From the NCBI GenBank assembly GCA_964606405.1, contig CAZSGH010000002.1, forward strand, positions 43,561 through 107,560: a DNA stretch of 64,000 bases, written 5' to 3'. Shown piece after piece: positions 8,431-18,100 of this stretch (the first letter of the stretch is position 1; every line of letters begins with the position of its first letter). Source of the stretch: GCA-002282575 sp964606405 (GTDB lineage: Bacteria > Pseudomonadota > Gammaproteobacteria > Thiomicrospirales > Thiomicrospiraceae). A program made the translations under genes and the position numbers. The notes under the pieces were generated by a model. It had not been told where the DNA came from, did no database searches, and saw nothing but the letters and a program-made list of their open reading frames with translations.

Positions 8431-9204
8431 ATGTTAAAAAAAGCAATCAAAACTCCATTGGCAATCGCGCTACTTACTGTCTTATCACTGCCCGTTATGG
8501 CGGACGAAGTAACAAAGGCGGCAGTTCAAGCCAAGTTCCCTGCTACACCGATTACCGATGCGAGTCCTGTTGCAGACTTCCCTGGACTCATTGAGATGGT
8601 TGTTGGTAAGAATCAGATTTTCTACACCAATGCTGATGGCTCTCGTTTATTGATCGGTCATATTTTTGATCCAAAGACAAACACTGACTTAACACAGCAA
8701 AAGATTGAGTCAATGACTGTTATGGATTGGTCTTTATTGCCATTGAAGGATGCTATTACGATCAAAAAAGGGAAAGGCGAGCGTGAAATGGCGGTGTTTA
8801 CTGATCCAGAATGTCCCTACTGTAAGAAGTTGGAAGAAGAACTTAAGCTGGTTGATAACGTCATTATTCATGTATTCACCTATCCGCTGCCGATGCATGA
8901 ACAAGCCAAACCCATTTCTGAATCAATTTGGTGCGCTAAAGATAAAGCGAAAGCGTGGAGTGATTTTACGCTAACAGGTGCAAAGCCAGCGAATGATGGG
9001 ACTTGCACAGCAGCTCAGGCAGTTTCACGCAACCTTGCTTTAGGTGAAAAGCTAGGCATCACAGGAACGCCAGCCATCATTGCCCGTAATGGCAAGATAA
9101 AGCCGGGCTATATGCCTGCAGCGCAACTGGATATTTGGCTCAATGAGAACGCTAAAGCGCCCATTACCAATGGTATGAAACCTCGTGTCGGGGAGAAGAA
9201 GTGA
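8431..9204 (+). CDS. dsbC: DsbC-like periplasmic disulfide isomerase
   Basis: Periplasmic thiol-disulfide isomerase for cysteine-rich Tra proteins such as TraN and TraU. Signal peptide about residues 1-24, dimerisation domain to about 105, then the thioredoxin fold with CPYC at 128-131 and a cis-Pro segment GTPAI near 217. A second cysteine pair lies about 189-207. Conjugation-associated DsbC genes inside tra operons are known in SXT/R391 and IncA/C elements. Confidence 0.9.
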   Translation: MLKKAIKTPLAIALLTVLSLPVMADEVTKAAVQAKFPATPITDASPVADFPGLIEMVVGKNQIFYTNADGSRLLIGHIFDPKTNTDLTQQKIESMTVMDWSLLPLKDAITIKKGKGEREMAVFTDPECPYCKKLEEELKLVDNVIIHVFTYPLPMHEQAKPISESIWCAKDKAKAWSDFTLTGAKPANDGTCTAAQAVSRNLALGEKLGITGTPAIIARNGKIKPGYMPAAQLDIWLNENAKAPITNGMKPRVGEKK

Positions 9205-9686
9205 TGATTAAATACACGATGATGCTTTTACCCGCACTGGCACTTTGCTTGTCTGGTTGTTCGGTAACTGGTTTAGGTGGCAAAAGCTCTTTTTCATGCG
9301 GCGCTCCCGAAGGATCTACCTGTAAAAGTTTAGATGCGGTATATGAGCAGGCTGTTTCTGGTAATTCGTCTACTCAAGTTGCAGCAAAAAACAATACCAC
9401 TAGCGTGACCACCGATGAGGTTAAATCTACACCTCGCCCTCGCATCATTCACGAAGGTGTTCAATCTGGTATGCCTGTTCGCTCTGAACCAGTTGTCATG
9501 CGAATTTGCCTGTTTCCTTGGCAAGATAGTGATAACGTTTTGCATGATATTTCGTATCAATATGTCACGGTTAATTCAGGCGATTGGTTGATTGAACATA
9601 ATCGTGCAAAGGTTCGCGCTAGTGTTTTTACGCCACTAGCGCCGCAAACTGTACCTACTGTAGGCGAAGAGGCTGCTTCACGATGA
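9204..9686 (+). CDS. traV: TraV outer-membrane lipoprotein
   Basis: Lipoprotein that anchors the TraK/TraB core to the outer membrane. Signal peptide ends in lipobox LSGC (about Cys19). Two further conserved cysteines follow (FSCGAPEGSTCKSL). ATG was chosen over the overlapping GTG three bases upstream, with GGGAGAAG as ribosome site. It overlaps both neighbours in F-type order before traC. Length of 160 residues fits. Confidence 0.88.
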   Translation: MIKYTMMLLPALALCLSGCSVTGLGGKSSFSCGAPEGSTCKSLDAVYEQAVSGNSSTQVAAKNNTTSVTTDEVKSTPRPRIIHEGVQSGMPVRSEPVVMRICLFPWQDSDNVLHDISYQYVTVNSGDWLIEHNRAKVRASVFTPLAPQTVPTVGEEAASR

Positions 9687-12301
9687 GAGGCGAAACCACA
9701 TTTCAGGACAGCATTTTTAATGACATTAAAGCACTATTAAAAGAAGTGTTTGATGCTGTTAAAGAACAGTTTGAACCGACCGATGCAGAAAAAGAGAAGG
9801 CTTTTTTTGATGCCGTTAATAGCTTTCCTCGGCTTAGAAATCTGTTGCCATATTCAGGCTATATGAAAGACCTTGGCTTATTCATCATTGATGACGGTGC
9901 TAATGGTCAATCCTTCGGTTTCATGCTGGAGTTTATGCCGCAGACCGGTGCTAATGATGAAATGGAAAAGGTGCTACAACAAGTTTACCGCATGGGACCG
10001 ACCAATACAGGCATTCAAGTCATGATGTATGGTTCACCTAACATCGAGCACTCATTACAAAGACAACAGGAAATGGTGACTTCTGAAGATGATATTCATC
10101 ATGATCTACTACGTTATCGTCATGCCTATCTTCGCAAACACACCAGTCAAAGCCTTTTAGAGGGTGGTTCCTACATTCTTCGTGATCTAAGATCATGGAT
10201 TGCTGTAACGGTACCTGTAGAGGACATCAATACATCCGTGTCTCAAGATAAGGTCGTACATTTTCGTAATGAGTTGAAAGGTGTTTTAGAGTCAGCACAC
10301 CTTAAATCCTGGTCATGGGATCCTGCCGACTTGATTGATTTCTTGCTTGATGTAACAGATCACCGTCGTATGTTCCAAAGGCGTAATGAGGCCAAAGCCA
10401 GTTACGATGAGGGCTTGTTTATTCGTGACCATGTTCGCTCCGGTGGCATGACCGACATCAAGCCAAGTGAGTTTGTGAACTGGTGGCCTGATGCAGAAAA
10501 CTTACGAACACGAACCATTGCTATGTCAGCTGTTAAATACCCTACTGAAGGATTTGATTTATATCAGGCTGGCGGCATGATTGGAAGTTTCTTTGACCAG
10601 GTCATTTCATACCCCTGCCCCTTTCTAATCACGCTTGGTTCATGGGCATTGAACAAGGATTCTGCTTATAAACGCGCGTTATTCAAAAAAGAACGCGCTA
10701 AAAAGCTGTATGAAGGGCAAATGGGCAATCTACTCCCAGAGATTGGTCAGAATTATGCCGACTGGAACAACATGATTCAAGCATTGGATGCGGGTTACGT
10801 GTCCGTTCGCATGTATCATCAAGTTTTACTCTTTGCGCCCTACGACACAGCACCTCAGATTACGACGAAAGTTAACTCCTTGTGGAGTTCTCTAGGCTTT
10901 ACCATGTTGCCAGACACCTTTGAAATGGGGCAGGCTTTTTTTTCAAGTATGCCTATGAATCTTACTGAAGGCATGCAGGAAGACTTAATCAATCATGGGC
11001 GAGCTGGAACTAAATATTCAAACAATGCGATCGCAACCAGTCCTGTTATCGGGGAATGGAAAGGATCTGGTACGCCAAGCATTTTGCTGCATGGTCGTCG
11101 TGGTCAGCAAATGGATCTTGATTTATACGACAACAAACAAGGCAACTATAACGCATCAATCGCTGGTGCTCCAGGATCAGGAAAATCAGTGTTTATGAAT
11201 GAACTGCAACGCTCATTTATTGCACAAGGTGGACGCGTGTGGAACTTTGATTCTGGCTACTCGTATAAAAAGTTAAATAAGGTTTTAGGTGGGCAATATA
11301 TTGAGTTCACGTTAGACTCAAACATCAATATCAACCCATTCACGCATGTCAAAGACATTGAAGATGAGATGGAGGCCTTGGTTTTTATTCTGGGGCGCAT
11401 GATTTCACCGAGCAATCAATTAACAGACTTCCACCTTGCTGCATTGGATACATCCATTCAAAAAGTCTTTGCAGAGTACGGTACTGATACAACACCAACG
11501 CAATTATGGCATTACATCAAAGATGAATGGCGTAACAGCGATGGCAATCGTGATGATCGCGTCAATGACATGGCTCAGATGTTAGAAAAGTGGACAAAGA
11601 ATGGGTCACTTGGTCGTTGGATGAGTGGTCCTTCTAACGTTCAGTTTGATAATGACTACGTTTTGCTTGAAATGAACGAGCTTAAAAACAAGTCGATGTT
11701 GCGTGACGTGGTGATGTCACAAATGACTTTACGTATCTCACAAGAAATGTTCTCAAACCGTACCTTGCGTAAGATGATGCTGATGGACGAAGCTTGGGAT
11801 CTGATGGCTGGTATGACTGGTGGCTTCATGGAAGACTTAGCACGTCGCGTTCGTAAGCAAGATGGTTCTCTCGTTACGGGTACTCAAGGCTTGGCAGACT
11901 ACTATGAAAAGTCTGATGCTTCTCGTGCGGCACTGATGCAGTCTGACTGGTTATTCTTGCTACGTCAAAAAGAAGAGTCGCTCAAAACCTTAGAAAAAGA
12001 TAACCGGTTGTCTGCTTCAGAATACGAGTTGCGTATGCTTCGTTCACTCAACACCATTCGCTCTGAGTTTAGGAAAACACCACTACCCAATGGCGATACT
12101 TACCGTGGTGGCTACTCGGAAATATTTGTTAAGTCGCCCATGGGAAAAGGTGTTGGACGTCTTATTTTAGACCCCTACTCACTCATGCTTTATTCAACAC
12201 TACCAGCTGACTTTAATGCCATGGAAGAGAAGCTCTCAATGGGCATGGACGTATCCACAGCCATTAAATCTGTCTTGGCTGATCGAGGCGTTAGCGTATG
12301 A
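9683..12301 (+). CDS. traC: TraC VirB4-like ATPase
   Basis: Cytoplasmic ATPase that powers pilus assembly and DNA transfer. 872 residues with the TraC_F_IV N-terminal domain. Walker A GAPGSGKS at 495-502; Walker B in MMLMDEAW about 698-705; downstream GTQGLADYYEKS is the usual sensor region. Length and motifs are complete and no frameshift is seen. Overlaps traV and the TrbI-like gene by four bases each. Confidence 0.95.
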   Translation: MRGETTFQDSIFNDIKALLKEVFDAVKEQFEPTDAEKEKAFFDAVNSFPRLRNLLPYSGYMKDLGLFIIDDGANGQSFGFMLEFMPQTGANDEMEKVLQQVYRMGPTNTGIQVMMYGSPNIEHSLQRQQEMVTSEDDIHHDLLRYRHAYLRKHTSQSLLEGGSYILRDLRSWIAVTVPVEDINTSVSQDKVVHFRNELKGVLESAHLKSWSWDPADLIDFLLDVTDHRRMFQRRNEAKASYDEGLFIRDHVRSGGMTDIKPSEFVNWWPDAENLRTRTIAMSAVKYPTEGFDLYQAGGMIGSFFDQVISYPCPFLITLGSWALNKDSAYKRALFKKERAKKLYEGQMGNLLPEIGQNYADWNNMIQALDAGYVSVRMYHQVLLFAPYDTAPQITTKVNSLWSSLGFTMLPDTFEMGQAFFSSMPMNLTEGMQEDLINHGRAGTKYSNNAIATSPVIGEWKGSGTPSILLHGRRGQQMDLDLYDNKQGNYNASIAGAPGSGKSVFMNELQRSFIAQGGRVWNFDSGYSYKKLNKVLGGQYIEFTLDSNININPFTHVKDIEDEMEALVFILGRMISPSNQLTDFHLAALDTSIQKVFAEYGTDTTPTQLWHYIKDEWRNSDGNRDDRVNDMAQMLEKWTKNGSLGRWMSGPSNVQFDNDYVLLEMNELKNKSMLRDVVMSQMTLRISQEMFSNRTLRKMMLMDEAWDLMAGMTGGFMEDLARRVRKQDGSLVTGTQGLADYYEKSDASRAALMQSDWLFLLRQKEESLKTLEKDNRLSASEYELRMLRSLNTIRSEFRKTPLPNGDTYRGGYSEIFVKSPMGKGVGRLILDPYSLMLYSTLPADFNAMEEKLSMGMDVSTAIKSVLADRGVSV

Positions 12302-12708
12302 AAATTGAAATAGATCCTATCAAGTCTGCGAAATTTATTGCAGTCATCATGATGGTTGTTGGTGTTGGGTTATTTGTTGTTCCAAGAGTGATTGATAGGG
12401 TTACTGATGGTGTTTATTCCCTGACACAACCACAAGTTGCGATTATCAATACCAATGGCCTGCTGACTGAGAAAAGCAATAGCATCAAACAGCGTTTGAT
12501 TGATGCAAAAACGGATGATGAGCGTCAAAAGGTTCTCTCAGAGTTGAATGCTTTTGGTAATCAGTTGAATCAATGGTTGGACAAGCGTGTACCTGAAATT
12601 TGTGGCAAGCATTGCTTGGTGCTCGATGAGCGTATGGTTATTCGTGGTGCGAAAGTCGATCTTACCCCTATTTTTATGAATGAACAAACAACACATGAGA
12701 AGCCATAA
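12298..12708 (+). CDS. TrbI-like F-type transfer protein
   Basis: Membrane protein of 136 residues: N-terminal helix about 12-34, then a periplasmic domain with QVAIINTNGLLTEKSNSIKQ (51-70) and a C-terminal C-x-K-x-C region (ICGKHCLVLDER). Position directly after traC and length match F-type TrbI, which influences pilus retraction. The resemblance is by position and architecture. Confidence 0.65.
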   Translation: MKIEIDPIKSAKFIAVIMMVVGVGLFVVPRVIDRVTDGVYSLTQPQVAIINTNGLLTEKSNSIKQRLIDAKTDDERQKVLSELNAFGNQLNQWLDKRVPEICGKHCLVLDERMVIRGAKVDLTPIFMNEQTTHEKP

Positions 12709-12875
12709 TGTCTACTAATAACCTAACACAACAGCCTAATACGACAGAACCTACAACATCACCTGCGCCACAAAAGCCGCCTATGCACTGGTTCTTAAAG
12801 TTAATGCTGGAGTCCTTATTTGTTGGTGCTGCAACCTTAGCCCTGGCTTTTTCATTGGCTTGGTTTGGGAACTAA
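12708..12875 (+). CDS. small single-helix membrane protein in tra operon
   Basis: Fifty-five residues: a Thr/Pro/Gln-rich cytoplasmic head followed by one membrane helix (about 34-53). The start overlaps the previous stop as TAATG and the end lies four bases before traF, so it belongs to the operon. Too short to classify. Confidence 0.7.
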   Translation: MSTNNLTQQPNTTEPTTSPAPQKPPMHWFLKLMLESLFVGAATLALAFSLAWFGN

Positions 12876-12879
12876 TCTC

Positions 12880-13722
12880 ATGAAGCATTTAGGTTCTTTC
12901 ATCGTAATGACTATGCTGACCATGCTGTCATCTCAGTCTATGGCTTGGGATGCTTTTAACTATCCCTCTCCTTTTCAGTGTGATGGTGAAAGTAAGTGGC
13001 TATGGTACTGCGATGAGGCACCTCAAAAACCAGAGAAGCCAAAACCTGAACCAGTAAAACCTGTACCAGTTGAAAAGCCAAAAGAGATTGTGATCAGTAA
13101 ACCAAAAGTACCCGAGATTGAGGCTTATGAGCAGCTACAGAAGAACCTACAAGATGCGTTAAAAATAGCTACCATGAATCCAACAGAAGCGAATGTTAAG
13201 CGTTGGGTCGAACTCAATAACGAGGTAGGCGATCGGTCATCTAATTTCGCTGATGTTGGCAAGCGGGTGATTTGGCAAAACCCAATCTTAGACTATTCGC
13301 AGCGCTTCCCGACCTCCGAGATCGCTAAGACGGCCCAACGCGACCAATTACGGATGAAGAAGCAGCAGATATTTTCCCAGCTTGCTGCTGATGGGTGGGG
13401 TTTGTTTTTCTTCTTTTCTTCGGACTGTCCTTATTGTCATAAACAAGCCCCTGTTCTGCAATTTGTTAAACAGGATACTGGCTTACCAATATTGCCGATC
13501 ACCATGAATGGTGAAAGTTTTCAAGCTGCTGATGCACTTGGTAATGTCATGGTCAACCAAGGACAGGCAGCGATGATGGGCGTAACCATCTGGCCGTCAT
13601 TGGTATTAGGTAATGTGAATACCAAACAACTTGTGTTCATCAGTTCTGGTATTCAGAGTGCAGAAGAAATCGAAAACCGTATTTACGTGCTAACGAGCAC
13701 CAAGCCAGGAGACAACTTCTAA
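12880..13722 (+). CDS. traF: TraF, thioredoxin-fold pilus assembly protein
   Basis: Periplasmic protein of the TraF/TrbB group. Signal peptide about residues 1-22, a proline/lysine-rich segment about 50-75 (PEKPKPEPVKPVPVEKPKE), then a thioredoxin domain that retains an active CPYC at 183-186. F-plasmid TraF lacks the active cysteines, so this copy may be catalytic. ATG follows the previous stop by four bases; a GTG upstream is less likely. Overlaps traH. Confidence 0.88.
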   Translation: MKHLGSFIVMTMLTMLSSQSMAWDAFNYPSPFQCDGESKWLWYCDEAPQKPEKPKPEPVKPVPVEKPKEIVISKPKVPEIEAYEQLQKNLQDALKIATMNPTEANVKRWVELNNEVGDRSSNFADVGKRVIWQNPILDYSQRFPTSEIAKTAQRDQLRMKKQQIFSQLAADGWGLFFFFSSDCPYCHKQAPVLQFVKQDTGLPILPITMNGESFQAADALGNVMVNQGQAAMMGVTIWPSLVLGNVNTKQLVFISSGIQSAEEIENRIYVLTSTKPGDNF

Positions 13723-15188
13723 TGCGATCAATTTGGACCATAGCAACCAATCTAGCCTTAGTTGTATCAGCATTAGGATGGCAGCCTGCTATCGCTGGCG
13801 ATGCAGGCATGCAACAATGGTTTAATGATATGGGTATGTATGCCAATAGCACACCATCAGGTGCTTTTAAAGGGCAGACCATGAACACCTATACAGGCGG
13901 TGGACTCTATGCCCGTGCTCCACAAAAGAGTTATCAATTTGCTACCTTTGATCCACCGAGAATTGGTGCGGGATGTGGCGGTATCGACCTCTATACAGGG
14001 GCATTTTCATTCATAAACAGTGACCAAATTGTTAACTTACTAAAAAACGCCTCGACCAATGCCACAGGTTATTTATTCTCTACTGCGCTAGAGTCAATCT
14101 GCCCTTCATGCTCGTCAGCGATGAAATTTTTACAAGATCAGTCAGCCAAAATGAATGGGCTGAATATGAATTCGTGCGAGCTGGCTAAAGGCACAGTGAA
14201 TGCGACATTAACAACAATTGGATTAAGGGATGGAAGAAACGAAGCTGGGCTATATGGGAAGATGGCTGGTATTGGTGATGACGTGACCGCTGCATGGCAA
14301 GGCATTAAAGAAGATGCCAGTAAAATTGGTACTGCTACAGCCGCAAAACGCGCAGATCCAACAGTTCCTGAAGGCTCTAAAAACCGCAATGTCAATCTCG
14401 TATGGGCAGCCTTATCCGACATCACGCGTGATGGCGCACCGCTGAGCCAAGAAGAAAAAGAGCTTGCAATGAGCATGGTCGGTACAGTGATTGTGACGGA
14501 TATTCCACCAGGACAAGTAACCTCTCCCGCTGGCTCTGGGCAGAATATCTATTTTCAGCCACCTACAGTGGTATTTGATAGGTTTGTCGATGGTGATAAT
14601 GGCCAACTCAACATCAACAAATACACCTGCACCACAGCCGCCACTAAATGGGACTGTGCCGACATTAGCAGTGGTGGCTTAGCAACGACACCTTGGCCAA
14701 CTGGCTCATTGAATTTCAGCTTTAGAGACATGGTTGAAAGATCAATTACCAACCTTATGGCTGGCATTGATGCCAGACAAACCTCTACGACAGGCAATAG
14801 CGACTTTACGCTTATTAATAGCAGCTCACTTCCTGTTTGGAAAATGATTTCCACCTACTCACAGCTACCAGGTGGTGCGTCACTCACGCAAGAGTATATC
14901 GACATGATTGCCACTGACATCGCATATCAATACTACGCTGAAGGTATTCGTGCAGTACATGCGGCCTTGGCGCGTGAAAATGGCAAAACAGGCAATCCTA
15001 TGGCTGCGATGGCAATTGAAATGCTACTTAAAGAAGCTAAAGACAAGCAATCAGCGGCAATTGCCATTGTGCAAAAAAGGTATAGCGCAGGCATTGCAGT
15101 TACCTCTCTTAATGAACAAGTGCAGCTTTTAGAAAAATCATTGCGAAATCAGGTTAGCGCATATAGTTCGGTTCGCACAGGACAATAA
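13722..15188 (+). CDS. traH: TraH pilus assembly protein
   Basis: Periplasmic/outer-membrane-associated protein needed for pilus assembly. Signal peptide about 1-25 and the family features GCGGIDLYTGAFSFI (about 86-100) and cysteines in ICPSCSSAM. C-terminal coiled-coil about 440-480. Length 488 is typical. The start overlaps the traF stop (TAATG) and traG follows after two bases. Confidence 0.92.
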   Translation: MRSIWTIATNLALVVSALGWQPAIAGDAGMQQWFNDMGMYANSTPSGAFKGQTMNTYTGGGLYARAPQKSYQFATFDPPRIGAGCGGIDLYTGAFSFINSDQIVNLLKNASTNATGYLFSTALESICPSCSSAMKFLQDQSAKMNGLNMNSCELAKGTVNATLTTIGLRDGRNEAGLYGKMAGIGDDVTAAWQGIKEDASKIGTATAAKRADPTVPEGSKNRNVNLVWAALSDITRDGAPLSQEEKELAMSMVGTVIVTDIPPGQVTSPAGSGQNIYFQPPTVVFDRFVDGDNGQLNINKYTCTTAATKWDCADISSGGLATTPWPTGSLNFSFRDMVERSITNLMAGIDARQTSTTGNSDFTLINSSSLPVWKMISTYSQLPGGASLTQEYIDMIATDIAYQYYAEGIRAVHAALARENGKTGNPMAAMAIEMLLKEAKDKQSAAIAIVQKRYSAGIAVTSLNEQVQLLEKSLRNQVSAYSSVRTGQ

Positions 15189-15190
15189 CG

Positions 15191-18100
15191 ATGGAAATTA
15201 TTACCTACTGGAACGGCGAGGAATTATCCTACGTATTAAATGCGATTTCCTCGCTGATGAATAGCTTGGATTTTGCATCACTGCTAAAGACTATTTCTTA
15301 TACAGCGGTGATGGTTGCTTTTATGATGGGCGTAACAGGCCTCATGAAGCAAGAAGATTGGCCAAAGTATGTTGCCGTGATGGTTGTCTTCATCTATGTC
15401 ATGACCGGACCTCGATCGACAGTCACCATTACCGATCAATCTGTCTCTATGCCTGCAACCGTTGTTGGTGGTGTACCAATGCCATTAGCATGGATCGGCA
15501 GTACGACTTCTGGTATTGGTGCTTGGCTAACCACAGCTGTTGAGACAGTGTTTCAGGTGTTACCGCCGCTTACGAGCGGCAATGTGCCCTACCCACCTGA
15601 ACTCAGTTTTACGGGTGGCGGTGGTCCATTATTCGGTCATCGCATTATTCAAGAAAGCGGGATGTTATCCATCAACTCGCCTGTTTTGTCTCAAGACATG
15701 ATGTCTTTCTACCGTGAATGTGTCATTCCCGACATCAATACGGGTTACCTTAACGTCAATGACCTGAATACAACCAGTAATATATGGTCAATGCTCAACG
15801 ATACCAACCCAGCACGTTATGTCACCATCCACTATTATGACTCTGGGACAGGAAAGTGGGCATGGGATGCCAGTGCCATTAACTGTCAGCAAGCTTATGC
15901 TCGCCTAACAGGTTATTTAAACAGCGAAGCAACGACTACCTTACATCAACTTGGTCGTCGCATGAATTACAAGTCAAACCAAGCGGCAGCTGAATCAATG
16001 ATTGTTGGTCAACTGCAATCAGGTTATGGCGCAATGTTGGGCATATCCGCCAATGCAGTGGACATTGTGAAACAGAAGATGATGACTAACTTCATTCGTG
16101 AAGCGTCATACAAGATACCCGCAATGTCAGGTGATCCTGCTTCAACTCAAATTGGTCTCGCACAAGCACAGGCTGAAGCACAGTATGCTTCATCATCGCT
16201 AACCATGCGCAAAGTAGCCGAAGGTCTACTACCTAAGGTCAGAAACATCATTGAAGCTCTGATATACGCCCTATTTCCGATATTGGTTATCTATGTCATT
16301 ATGGCTGGTCACAACGCTCTAAAGCCATTAGCGATGTACTTAAAATTAGCGGTGTGGATCCAGTTATGGCCGATGCTATACGCCATCATGAACTTCTTCA
16401 CCACCTTTGGCATGGCGAAACAGTGGCAAGCTGAAACGCTCGGCAATGGACTGGCCATGCAGTATTCTGCACTCATTCATGCTGGTGCTGCATCGGATAT
16501 GTCGGTAGCAGGCATGATGATTTCTATGATTCCCGCCATTGCATGGATGCTGGCAAGTGGTTCCGTCTATGCCGCGACCCAAGTCGCCACAGGCATGATG
16601 CAACCCGCTAACTCAGCAGCCAGTAGCGCAGGCTCACAAGCTGCTTTAGGCAATATTGGTATGGGGAATACCAACCTAAACAGTGCCAGTACCGACAAAT
16701 ACGACATGTCTCCTAATATCAGCACTGGTACGATGAGTATGAGAGGAGGAAATGGCTCTGAACATAACTTCACATCATCTGGCGGACTTGGTGGCGGTGG
16801 TGATGTTGCTCGAAACGATGGCTTTAGAATGAATAACCTATCAGCTAACGCATCGCAGGAATGGGCGGCAGTACAAACAGCACAAAAAACGTTAACCAAT
16901 GCAGAAGCAGCATTGAAAACCTCTCAAGAGTCTTATCAAAGCGCTATTGGTTCTAATTCTGGCACAAGTTATGACTTTGCGAGTAATGCCAGTAACATGC
17001 AATCCTTCACCAAGGGTATGGGAAAAGATGAAAGTAATGAGTTTGCTAAGGGCGCACAGTCCTATCAATCATCTGCGGATTCCATTGCTAAGTCTTTGGG
17101 TATTGATAGTGCACAAGCCAAGCAATTGATGGCCAGTACTGGTTTTGGTTGGAATGGCGGCTGGCTGCCTGGATTAGAAGCTAAAGTTAACGGCAGTGCT
17201 CAGTACTCGCAAGCTCAAAAAGATGCATTTAATCAAGCCACGACAGGCGAAAATGGTAAAAAGCTTGATGAAGCATCGCGCTGGGCTGAGAAAGTCAATC
17301 AAAATAGCGGTTGGAGTGATGTTGCTCAACATGGCAATACTGCGTCTAAAAAGATTGCTTCTGGTGTGATGGAAACCAGAGCCAGAGCATCGGCTGTCAC
17401 TGCTGCTAAATCTAATGTGTTAACAGCACAACAAGCCTTGAGTGACGCGGAATCATCAGCTGTTAAGGCATCTTTTAACGATAACATCGGCAGGAATGCA
17501 GGCAATGCAAAATTACAGGGATTTTTGGAAGAAGGACAAAAAATAGCTCAACGCAAAGGCATGACAGATCCAGGCGACATTGCATACTTTGCACGTCAAT
17601 ACGCTGGTCAAAAAACGAGAGACTGGGTGAAGAGTATGGGCGGTAGTGACGATTTAGCAAAAAGAATTATCGCAGCCAACGAGAATCCTGGCGTGACAAT
17701 TGAGCAAAGGCATAAAAAAAATGTGGGCAGCGTAGATGCTGCTGGTGACCCAACTGCTTTAGCGAACAACGCGAAAGGATTATACGAAGGTGAAATGGGT
17801 ACGGCTCAAGCTAAGGTGAATGCTGGAATGCAAAAACTGGATAAAGACGTAAACGGCATGAAACAGCGCGTCGATTCCTTCCGAGCATCCACGGGAAAAG
17901 ATATGGATGCTAAACAAACCGAAGCCTTAAAAGCAGCTGAAGCAGCTGGCTTAATTACCTTTGATGACAAATCGGGTAAATACACGATCAATGACCCCGA
18001 CATGGGCAAGAACATTGATAAAGCCGCTACAGAGGTATCCGACCTTACGGGTGGTAAGGTTACACCCGAGCAGGTTAAAGATGTTGTTGGTACCTTGGCA